A DNA stretch of 64,000 nucleotides, taken from Hirudinaria manillensis. Its lineage: Eukaryota; Annelida; Clitellata; Hirudinida; Hirudinidae. The translations under genes and the position numbers were made by a program. Under the pieces are notes generated by a model. The model was not told the DNA's origin and made no database searches. It worked only from the letters and a program-made list of their open reading frames with translations. The stretch lies in assembly GCA_034509925.1 (NCBI GenBank), contig CM067527.1, positions 5,452,501-5,516,500 of the forward strand, given 5' to 3'. This document shows positions 22,426 through 31,766 of this stretch, in pieces. The number at the start of each line of letters is the position of its first letter. Positions within the stretch are counted from its first letter, which is position 1.

Positions 22426-25400
22426 ATGGTAGTAGAAGAGAGCATATACAATCTAATAAGTGATTTATGCAATCATCACCTGAATGACGGACGAAAAAAA
22501 TCGCACAAAAAGCATTTGTCAAAATTGAGGTCTATGTCTTATGAAGCGTTGTTTCTTTTCCTAAACGCTAAAAAGTTGGTTCTTTGTCATTTTATATGTT
22601 GTGAGTGCCTTCATACACAACCTGATCTATAATATTTGTAAACTCTACTTGATTACTCTTCTAGAGTGCAGAAAACCTCACTAAACAGCTATGAAAAGTT
22701 GTTATGTCACATATCAGATTTAAAAATGAAGGGGTTCGATAGAATCTCAGATGCACTGGGTTTGATGGTTGAACAAATCATTGAAAAGACTGGTAAATTT
22801 CAATTGATAATTATTTTAACTGGCTTTATGATCTCTTTTTAATCATTTAATTAAGCACTTATTTTTGACTGTTTAAATCTTTAGGGAATGATAATGATGC
22901 ACTGCAAAACACCTTCGCGTTGCTGATTTGCCTGTTCAATTCTGGAGAAACTGAAAGTCCCAAGTTTGAGGTTGAATGTTATTGAATTAATTGATTTGTT
23001 GTATTAATTAATTTTTCTCTGCTTAATAAAATGAATGATGACAAGCCCAGAAATACAAACCCCCCTTCTCAAAATCCAACACTTTTCTAAGATCTATTCA
23101 ATGCTCAGGCCCCAACGTATACAATAAAATTCCTAGTATTATAACTCAGCATTCCAGCTTATATGCCTTTAAACGTCACTTAAAAAATTTCATAATCAAT
23201 TCACCACTCCACCACTAATCCTTTTTTCAATATCCGACTTATTCTTGATATATTATTTATGTACTATGTATCACATTTATTATATAATTTATGTCGTAAA
23301 CGGTTGGCCACCCAGCGGGATGTAAATCCCTTCTGGCCTACTGATGTTATATTAAGTTCATGTGCTTTTTTTTTCATTGGATAAAGAATGTATTTACATT
23401 AAAAAAAAATGATGACAACAACAACAACATAATGATTGCGATGGAAAAAAAAGCAGTGATGATTGCCAAAGGTTGCCCGAACAGAACATTGTTCTTGCTG
23501 GACTCGTGAATTAATTGCAATTCTGTTGTTGTAATTATTATCATTCATCCGATGAATTTCGGTGAATTTTAATGGATATCATTGACAACAGTTTGCAGAG
23601 AATTTGAGGACCTCCAGCAAGTTCCCAAGCGAGTCGCAGAGAAGCTTTGTCTACCCTTGTTTTGATGAGAATGATTTCGTCATGGACGATCAGTTTCTGA
23701 AATTGCCATCTCTAAAGGTTTCATTCGACTGTTTACAATTCAAATTCTTGTGACATTTGAAAAACGTATGCTTGCATTGGTTAATTTTAGAATTAGTTGA
23801 CTTTGCATCAGAAATATGAGCTTAGAAAACATAGTTCTTTGTTTCATAATCTCAGTTATTTTTGTTTAATTCTCAGCATTCCATGATTGTTGTCATCAAC
23901 GTCTAAGATTTCATTGAAATGTCAAAACAAAAACCATTGAAAGTTTTTATTTTCACAGCAATTTGAAGAAGAACCTTTGAAGAGCCACAAAAACTTCCAT
24001 GAAGTTCTTGGTTTTGATTTTGAAAGAATCGACAGTTCATATTTAAAAGTAGGCCCAAAGTAACGTGTTTGTATAAATTTATAATTAATAATTATAAATT
24101 ATAAATATATAAATTAATAATTTGGAATTAATTTCAACAATTAATATTAATTAATTAATTCAACTCATTGCTGCAATGAATGGATGCTTAATCAGAGCAA
24201 ACCATGTTGATTGTAACATGCATATTTTATGTTCAATATCTTTCAATATCTTTTTAAATAAATGAGATTGATTTGCAACTTCATCAACATTGAAGTTTCC
24301 ACATGTGTTTAAGGTGGCCTCAGGAACCAATTAATGTTACATTTCTGTGGATTGGTGGATTGTCATCCCACTTTAGGAACATTTGTTTGGCATTTGTTGC
24401 TATTAAAGAAACAAATATTTAACAATCATATTATAATATTTAGTAGAATACAAATTGCAGCCATATAATTAAAATTATATTATTAATCATCTTTAGATCA
24501 GTGAGAACAACAACAACAATGATGATGATGATGATGATGATAGGATGATAAGTGATGGTTGTGAATGTTCCACAACCTCCAATGGTTCAAACATTTGGCA
24601 AGAAGTTCTTCAGTGTGAAAGAAAGAATAAAAGATTCACCTGGGAGGAAGTGGGGAGGTGATGATGATGATGATGGTGATGATGATAATGATGATGATGA
24701 CGATGATGATACTAGCCTTTATTATGTTAGGGGTTGTTCGGTCGGTTGTGCGGCTTGTTATGATTTTTGTTTCTGAATAATTAATAAATAATTTAAAAGT
24801 ATTTTTAAGTTACTAATTTTTATATTACTCGTGAAATTTAAAATAATTTATTCAAATGGACTGGCATTAATAATATTTAACAGAGTAATAAGTGAGGCTT
24901 TGTAGTTCAATAGAGTTTATAGTTGTCAACAGTTTTATGTCTTAAACGATAAGCAGTTTGAATGTTTGTTAACATTAAACAGGAAGAACCCTCCTTTGGA
25001 GCTGCCATTTCTAACCGAATGCAAAGATGCAACGAGACGCGTCCTCGAGTCGTCAAATTTGCCGCTTTTGATTTACGACGAGACGAGGGTCCCGTCGAGA
25101 TTCGAGGAGTTAGCAGACGACGTTGTGTGCATCCTTTTTGGGATTCCTTCCAAGTTGTTTTCGTGGCCAACTGCTGTCTGTAATGGAGTGGTGAGGAGAA
25201 CTTTGAATAATCACTTGTTAGAAATATTATTATGGTATGTAATACTATATTGGTAAGATATTGGTATTATTCTTAATTACAAGTTGATACTTGGAATTAA
25301 TTTAAAAATACTATTAATTATTAATTATATTCACAAATTATGTATTGCTGACAGCCATGGACTTGTTATTCGAGCAATGTTTTAGACCATTTTGTAATTT

Positions 25401-28400
25401 ATTTATAACACTTATTTCTAATCAGGGCACTGAGCAGTGCAAAATTCTTGCAAACTCTTGCAAAGAATTCATTGAGGTCGGATCTGCCTTTAACGAACTG
25501 ACACAACTTTGTAATTCATTGAAAATGCATGGTGAGTTTATAAGAGAAATGAAGATAAAATGATAACTGTTTAAAATGAAAAATTGTTTATTAGTTGGAA
25601 TAAAACAATGGAAATTCAATGTTGTTATGTATTTTTTGTTTCTTTATCCTTTAAAGTCATAAAACATTTTAAATCAATAAACCTGATATCAATTTAATAT
25701 TAATATAATAATAATAATAATATGTAATATTAATATTCAAATTAATAGTTAAATTAATAAATCATCAAATGGAAATGTCAAAGGTCCCCTGTATGCCTCG
25801 TTATGTGAAGCAATACATTCCTACCTCGTGTTGTACAGCAGCATCATCCTGTCTTTGAAGCAACACTGTTCATCTCTTCTTGAAGTCTCCTTCAAGTACA
25901 GGGGCCTCTTTAGGCAGTTAAGGTTGCATTTATGTCTTAATTCATTTTTGCATTATAATTATTCTCTTTTGTTTTAACATTAATATATTAATAATATATA
26001 AATAGTAGAATACATTAATAGTTATATGTGTAGAATATATTAATATTCTACACATATAACATAATCCCATGTAGTATTACCATTGATATGTTTGCTGAAA
26101 TTGTGGTAATTAATATTAATAATATATTTTACATGTATGTTATAGTCCTTTATTATTATTATCTTTTCTGAAATTGTGATAATCAAGGATTTCTTGTAAT
26201 TTTTCAGGTTTCTTGCTCGTTTGTTTAGATTTGAGTCTCTCAATGGTTCAACAAGTCCTCCAAAGGTTGCTTCTCTTTTCATGTGATTCTCGTATTTTTA
26301 TTTTGTTTCATAATTTGCATTCAAATACAGGAAAATACTTAAAATAAAACTCTAAAAAGCGAGCAACCCCCTTGTTCATTACAGAGTTCCTTGTTGTTGT
26401 CTTACTTGTATGAAAAGTGCATAGAGGTGGAAGATGATGATGATGATCTTTATCTGCTCCTCCTGCACCTATTCAGAAGTGTTTGCAGACCTTACTTGAA
26501 GTTAGTCAATTGTTCAAACTTTGGTCACTCATCATGTAATTGATTGTTTTCTTGCCCTTTCAAATAAAATCAAATCAATAAAGACAATATTTATGATGGC
26601 ATAAATCTGGATCGCAAGATTGTCAAGGCCCTTTTGTTTTTTTATGAAGTATTCTTGACATTCTCAATGAATTGTTTACTGAGCCTCCAGTTGGAAATTG
26701 TTGTCAAATAAATATTTTGATTTAAGTTTAATATTAGTTAAAATAATAATGTACTTAATGATTTAAAAGACATTTTACTGTTAATAGTCCTATATTACTA
26801 TTAATACTCATTAGTCATTGTGGGAAATGATTGGAATTTTTTTAAATTTACAACTTTATGGCTTTCTTTAATCACAAACAAAATTCTGTGCTTAGAAATT
26901 CTATGCTTTGTTGTTTGCATTTTACATTTAAAAGTAAAGCCAAGCGTTGAACTTAAATCCCTTTGACATGGATGCGTTCTATGCTTTCAGAATGTTGGAG
27001 GTTTGGATATATTTGGGTAGGAATCAAACCGAAGAGGAACGATTTATTGTCAATCTGAACTCCAAAGCTCTTTCTTCCAGAGGTTGCCATCACGCATTTG
27101 TATTCAATTACAAAATAATTTTAAAATAATTTGTACACGGAATTTGGCTTCGACGTTTTATGCAGACGAGAGGTTTTGGATCGACGGAGTTGCTCATGCC
27201 GACCTTCCTTGCTTCCTCGATGACGTCGAGCAGACGATAATCGACTGCGGCAAATCCATCAACCTGCTGAGGACAACCTGCATGACACAGGTCTGTATTT
27301 TAGTCTTTCTTTCATTTGTGGGCCCAGAGGTTTTTATATCTTTACTTTGCGGTCAATTGAGGGACTTTGAAGTTCATTGAGTACTTCAATTCAAGTTTGG
27401 AAAAGCTAGGAGAGCCATTCTATGCTTGATCATGGAGATTTCCTTGAATGTTTTCTTAAGAAGGAGATTGAATGCTAATTACCATTCATCAATGGCTCCT
27501 GCTTTGTTTTGTGAGGATGCTAAGATCTCAAAGATTACTTTTTACCTTAACTTTTAATGCTGTTGGGTTGCTGCTTTCATTGGTGTGCATGAGTATATAT
27601 ACAATAATATAGTACCAGTAACATAATTTGCTTATAATCAACACAACCGTTTGCCTACAATTGGATTGATATAATATTACCGATGATTTTATTTGAACAG
27701 CTCTCATCATCCACACCTGCAATCTGTTCCCAGCACCCTCCTCTTAGTCTTATGCTTACAAAGTCATCATTGAAAAGTTATCGAACCTTGCATAGGAATT
27801 ACGCCGACAAATTTCTCGAACGATTCGCAGCCTCGGGATCAGCGGACGTTTCATCGACAGATCCTCTCGAGGTCTGTTTGTCGAATCTTTCAGAGCAAGA
27901 GGCCCAGGTGCTTCCTCCACCGACCACAAAAGAAATTGATTCCGAAAAGGTCACCTCAGGCAACTTGAGTGGCAGTTTGGATGCAGTTGAACAAACATTT
28001 CCAAGTCATATTGAAACAATTGCACTAGAACAAACAGAACAACAACCAACAATAGATGCAGTGGCAGTCAACAATAACAATGTACCTCCTGTTCTTGATG
28101 ACCACCACATCCATGTGAATGAAAGATCGATGCATGCTTACATCCCTCACAGGAAACAAATTGAAGGAAGTCACGTGACCCTAGAGTCAGAGCCAGTTGG
28201 AGCTTATGCAAATTCACCTGGAATGTGCAGGCCTCACATAAAATCAGTACATGGAGCCCATCCTTCTATGCACTCCATTGGCTTTACATTGAGGAATTTC
28301 AGTCCTGGGAAGGATGAAGCTGTAACTTTGGCATCCCCATGCAGCGGTTGTGATGATGGTGTGTCTATTACTTGTACTGAAGTGGACAATAAGGAATTAT

Positions 28401-29662
28401 GCAGTTATGATCAATATAAAAGTGTGTCAAAAATTGGTTCCAATGATACATTAGCATCAAGTGGTTACTCTTCATCTGTCATTGGCTCAGAAATATTCAT
28501 GAACCTGGAGACCAATATTTTTGCTGCAGCATCAAAGGGCATTGAAGACCATGAAAAGATTTTGGATCTATGTCGTGATATTAAAGGTACTCCACTGTGT
28601 ATCTGGATCAAAGAGAGTTTGATATTCTCAATCTCCGTGCAATCCAGTCTAGTTAACCAAGAACTGATGAATTATTTTCTCAATGTTGTCCACATTCAGC
28701 AATACTTTGATGTGCTCCAGAAATATATTATGTTGCAGGATGCACAGTTTGCCTCAGAACTTGTGGAGAGGTTGAGCTTAGGTTTCTATGCAAGCAACGA
28801 GTCCAACTGCTCGCATCTTCGCAAGGAGATCTTTAGTCCATCGCATCTAAACTCCATCCTGCAATGTGCTCTCGCAAGCACGTCTAGTCCAAATGCCGAG
28901 CTCATCTCTAAATTATCGTTTGTCATGTCAGATGATTCTCTGAAATCAACTCCTGACTTGCTTAGCTGCCTTAGTCTTACATTAGCGGTAGAATGGCCGG
29001 CCTGCATTGTCGTGCAGAAGAGGCATCTTAGCTTGTATAAGTCCCTATTCTCATTTCTCTTTAAGCTAAAAAGGGTGCTTTGGTATGTCAATGAGATATT
29101 TCTGAGGTTGAAGAGGGATGCCTCTATTTTCCTCAGAGGCCAGCAACACAACAAGCAATTTCAGCAACTCCACCTCTTCCGACACAACATGCAACACTTT
29201 GTGAGGTCAATCCATGATTATGTCAGCAATCAAGTATTGACAGTGTCTTGGCAGGAGTTTCATGAGAAAACGACCTTCTCGAATGATTCTGAATTCACAA
29301 AAATGAAAGGAATTGGAAATGTGGACGAACTGATTGGACTCCATACGAAGTTTGTCGAGGAATGCCTCTCCAGATGTCTTTTGGATGACAAGTCTTCATC
29401 TATTATGTCCATCGTTGATGCTCTCTTTAATCACATTATTTTGTTCCAATCTCAGCTTAAATCTGATTCTTGGATGTCCATGGAAGGAGAAATCAATGGA
29501 GGGTCTGACCATGTTTTTCATCCCAAGTTCAAAGTCCTTTATGACACTCACAAAAAGTTTCAAGAAGCTTGCGGATTCTTGGGTAGAATCCTATTCAAAT
29601 TAGAATCAAAGTCTCACAGACCTCACCTTTCTGAACTGTTGATGCGACTTAAATTTAACTAA
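22426..29662 (+). CDS. TUBGCP6: Gamma-tubulin complex component 6 (GCP6)
   Basis: GCP6 is a structural subunit of the gamma-tubulin ring complex, which nucleates microtubules at centrosomes. Exons include 22426-22574, 22665-22792, about 22885-22970, about 23595-23717, about 23959-24047, 24497-24657, about 24985-25190, about 25427-25531, about 25781-25920, 26208-26264, 26385-26500, 26991-27082, 27166-27290 and a single 1,962-base last exon (27701-29662), for about 1,180 residues. GCP6-specific matches (recalled) are the N-terminal YEALF segment, IWQEVLQ...WEEVG, CGKSINLL before the insert region, and in the C-terminal GRIP2 half PDLLSCLSL, QLHLFRHNMQHFV, VSWQEF and the terminal LLMRLKFN. It is shorter than human GCP6 (about 1,800 residues) because the long central repeat insert is reduced. 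A 5'-truncated LINE sits in the third intron. One exon carries an Asn/Asp tract encoded by a microsatellite. Confidence 0.9.
23045..23407 (+). mobile_element. 5'-truncated non-LTR retrotransposon (LINE) 3' end
   Basis: Open from 23048 to a stop at 23216-23218, encoding the typical C-terminal end of LINE reverse transcriptase proteins (SGPNVYNKIPSII then SSLYAFKRHLKNFI). A 3' UTR and a short poly-A end follow. Perfect 11-base direct repeats AATGATGACAA flank it at 23034-23044 and 23408-23418, the target-site duplication expected from target-primed reverse transcription. The clade is uncertain (CR1/Jockey-like by the tail motif). It lies in sense orientation within a TUBGCP6 intron. Confidence 0.85.
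24512..24710. repeat. AAC/GAT microsatellites spanning a TUBGCP6 exon and its donor
   Basis: Within exon 24497-24657, AAC and GAT triplets encode five Asn followed by seven Asp. At the exon end, the donor GTGATG (24658) is itself the first part of a second GAT run that continues to about 24710. Repeat-length change could therefore alter both the protein tract and the start of the intron. Confidence 0.8.
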
Positions 29663-29987
29663 CACCTCATCTGCTGGAAAGATATTTGACCATTTTAATG
29701 ATTTGACATTAAACAAGTCGGTACAGAATGAATTATTTGCTAAATTTTCATATTTCAAGTGTAATAGATTTTTTTTTAATAAGAAAAATTGGGTGTTCAA
29801 AGATTGAAATATGTCAGGAATTTTACATTTTATGAGAGCTATTCGGATTCCATTCTAAAGTATTGCAACGCTTTGTGCTATATTGATTAATACCTTTGTC
29901 TTGGAACATTGACTGCCAAGAGGCTGCACAGGTGATGTTTGCTTTGTAAGTTGACTATTCAAGTTTCCTGTCATAACGAAAACCCTC
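29663..29987. other. TUBGCP6 3' flank
   Basis: Probable 3' UTR or flank, interrupted at 29988 by the LTR element. The 5-base target sequence CCCTC is at 29983-29987 and is repeated after the element. Confidence 0.5.
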
Positions 29988-30163
29988 TGTTGTGGATAGT
30001 GTAATAATATTGTAAGAATTTATTGTTACTTAAGTTTATTATGATAATATTCAGAATCTTTTTGAGGTTAGTGCAATGGCACATTCTTAGTAATAAAGTA
30101 GCTTAGTATCTCCAATTCCCAAAGTAGTCCTTAATTATATAGCAAGTAATTCAAGATACAACA
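29988..30163 (+). repeat. 5' LTR
   Basis: TG...CA ended, with a poly-A signal AATAAA at 30094-30099. No strong TATA box is evident, but AT-rich segments such as TTATTATGATAATATT lie upstream of the AATAAA. Confidence 0.93.
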
Positions 30164-30164
30164 T

Positions 30165-30178
30165 TGGCGACGAGGATG
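30165..30178 (+). other. Primer-binding site, tRNA-Ser(GCU) type
   Basis: TGGCGACGAGGATG begins one base after the 5' LTR. Its complement matches the terminal ATCCTCGTCG plus CCA of tRNA-Ser(GCU) over 14 bases (recalled tRNA sequence). The last three bases are also the start codon of the internal ORF. Confidence 0.85.
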
Positions 30179-31351
30179 ACTAACGCTCAAAAACTATCGG
30201 TAGCAGAGATGTTCCTGTCCTATCAGGAAGAAAGAGAACAGAGATTGAAACAAGAGCGCGAAGAAAGAGAACAGAGAGAGGAGCAAAGAGATCAAGAACG
30301 GTGGCTGACAATAATCAAGATGTTCAGCGCAGATACCGTGATTGCACCTATCCCTGTCCACTGCGATGCGTGGAGGGAGGACGTAGGGAGTAAGAATGCT
30401 CCACTTGCTCTAGCGGGCGAGGCCCGAGTTGAACCAAAGATGGTCAAGGTCAGCACAGACACCGTGGCTGCACCTATTCCTGTCCATTGCGATACATGGA
30501 AGGAAGAAGAAGGGAGTAAGGATACTCCAGTTGATGTAGCGGGCGAGGCCCAAGAAGAATCCGTGATATACAAGGTCATCGCAGAGACCTTGGTGGCAAC
30601 TACTCCTGTCCACTGCGATGCGTGGAAGGAGGAAGAGGAAAGGATTAATGTTGATCCTGCTGAGAGAATGAACGAGCTCCAGGATGAACCAGGGAAGACA
30701 GTCGAGGCTGATCCAGTCGTAGCTGAAGATAGGTCAGCATTTGGGGATTCTCGAGACTTCCCTAGCAAAGAAGTCCGGAACCCATTGCCTCAGGAGAAGG
30801 AGGAAGCAGAGGGTTGCTGCAGTAATCACACTGGCCAAGAACGGGACAATGTAGATGGCAGTGTTGCATTAATAGGCAGCAAGTGGATGAGTAGAGTTCC
30901 AAGGAGATCTTACTCAGTCCATGAACAAGGCGATTCAATCGGTCGAAATGGGGGCAAACGAAGGAGGTTTCATTCATGTGTTCCATCTCACTCTCCTTCT
31001 CCAAGTTACGATAGAGAATCAAGGTCAAAGAGTTATCACAGACGATACAGGAGTAAATCGTGGTCAGGAAACCATGATAGATGTAGATCCGACAAATACG
31101 ATGATAGGAGGAGAAACAGTAGGAAGTCCGTGTTAAGGATGAATAGGCATGCTGATAATAAGGAAGGACAAATTGAGAAGTCAGCAAAACAGAGGGAATG
31201 GTGTTGTCCATTCGACAGAGGCAAGTCGGTGGTAGAGGAACACTCCCAAGAAGATGCAATGCCAAAACCAGTAAAAAGATCCATACGCCATCGCAGTCCG
31301 CTTAAGCGTCTCGTGATCGACACAAGCAAGAAGATCTATAATTATATATGA
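30176..31351 (+). CDS. Single ORF of the LTR element: coiled coil, repeats, SR-like tail
   Basis: 391 residues, starting at the ATG that overlaps the primer-binding site and stopping at the polypurine tract, so the ORF fills the interior. Residues about 15-45 are a highly charged coiled coil built from EREQR-type heptads. Three degenerate repeats of about 42 residues follow (near 30335, 30460 and 30586), each with the core PVHCDAWKE. Then comes an acidic linker, and from about residue 245 a basic Ser/Arg-rich domain with RSKSYHRRYRSKSW-like sequence. The charged N-terminal coil recalls the start of some animal Ty3/gypsy gag proteins, but there is no capsid major-homology region, CCHC knuckle or enzyme motif. 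The SR-like tail could replace a nucleocapsid in binding RNA (inference). Function is otherwise unknown. Confidence 0.8.
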   Translation: MTNAQKLSVAEMFLSYQEEREQRLKQEREEREQREEQRDQERWLTIIKMFSADTVIAPIPVHCDAWREDVGSKNAPLALAGEARVEPKMVKVSTDTVAAPIPVHCDTWKEEEGSKDTPVDVAGEAQEESVIYKVIAETLVATTPVHCDAWKEEEERINVDPAERMNELQDEPGKTVEADPVVAEDRSAFGDSRDFPSKEVRNPLPQEKEEAEGCCSNHTGQERDNVDGSVALIGSKWMSRVPRRSYSVHEQGDSIGRNGGKRRRFHSCVPSHSPSPSYDRESRSKSYHRRYRSKSWSGNHDRCRSDKYDDRRRNSRKSVLRMNRHADNKEGQIEKSAKQREWCCPFDRGKSVVEEHSQEDAMPKPVKRSIRHRSPLKRLVIDTSKKIYNYI

Positions 31352-31359
31352 GGGGGAGG
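31350..31359 (+). other. Polypurine tract
   Basis: GAGGGGGAGG directly before the 3' LTR, the expected plus-strand primer site. It overlaps the ORF stop codon TGA (31349-31351). Confidence 0.9.
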
Positions 31360-31535
31360 TGTTGTGGATAGTGTAATAATATTGTAAGAATTTATTATTA
31401 CTTAAGTTTATTATGATAATATTCAGAATCTTTTTGAGGTTAGTGCAACGACACATTCTTAGTAATAAAGTAGCTTAGTATCTCCAATTCCCAAAGTAGT
31501 CCTTAATTATATAGCAAGTAATTCAAGATACAACA
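31360..31535 (+). repeat. 3' LTR
   Basis: 176 bases, differing from the 5' LTR at three positions: one in the TTATTG/TTATTA segment and two in GCAATGGCAC/GCAACGACAC. Confidence 0.93.
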
Positions 31536-31766
31536 CCCTCCATGGCCTAAATTGATCATAAAAAGAAATTAACTGAAAACCTTATCCAAAATGTGGCCAC
31601 AATTTGAGTCCAGGGTTTTAAAAGGCTTGGAGGACAAAAATATTTTAGGATGGGCTAGGGTGTTATAAATAAAAAACATTTTCAATCTCATTTTTTTAAA
31701 ATTTCCTAGAGTTTGTTGGTGTAATCGAATGCCAAAAGCGCTACCTTTATTATTTACTACTATGGA

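Larger units (their letters stand above)
29988..31535 (+). mobile_element. Complete non-autonomous LTR retrotransposon (1,548 bp)
   Basis: Two 176-base LTRs (29988-30163 and 31360-31535) start TGTTGTGG and end ACAACA, and differ at only 3 positions by eye. Direct repeats CCCTC flank the element at 29983-29987 and 31536-31540, a 5-base target-site duplication. The primer-binding site TGGCGACGAGGATG (30165-30178) is complementary to the 3' end of eukaryotic tRNA-Ser(GCU) as recalled. A polypurine tract GAGGGGGAGG (31350-31359) abuts the 3' LTR. The 1,196-base interior holds one intact ORF and no protease, reverse transcriptase, RNase H or integrase. The structure fits a TRIM-like or gag-only element mobilised in trans; use of tRNA-Ser is typical of mag-lineage Ty3/gypsy elements, which is an inference about its partner. 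LTR similarity and ORF integrity point to a recent insertion. Confidence 0.93.

Noticed and set aside
30762-31265. 167-codon antisense frame inside the LTR element
   Set aside because: Mirror of the sense ORF's Ser/Arg-rich codon bias; no family motif.
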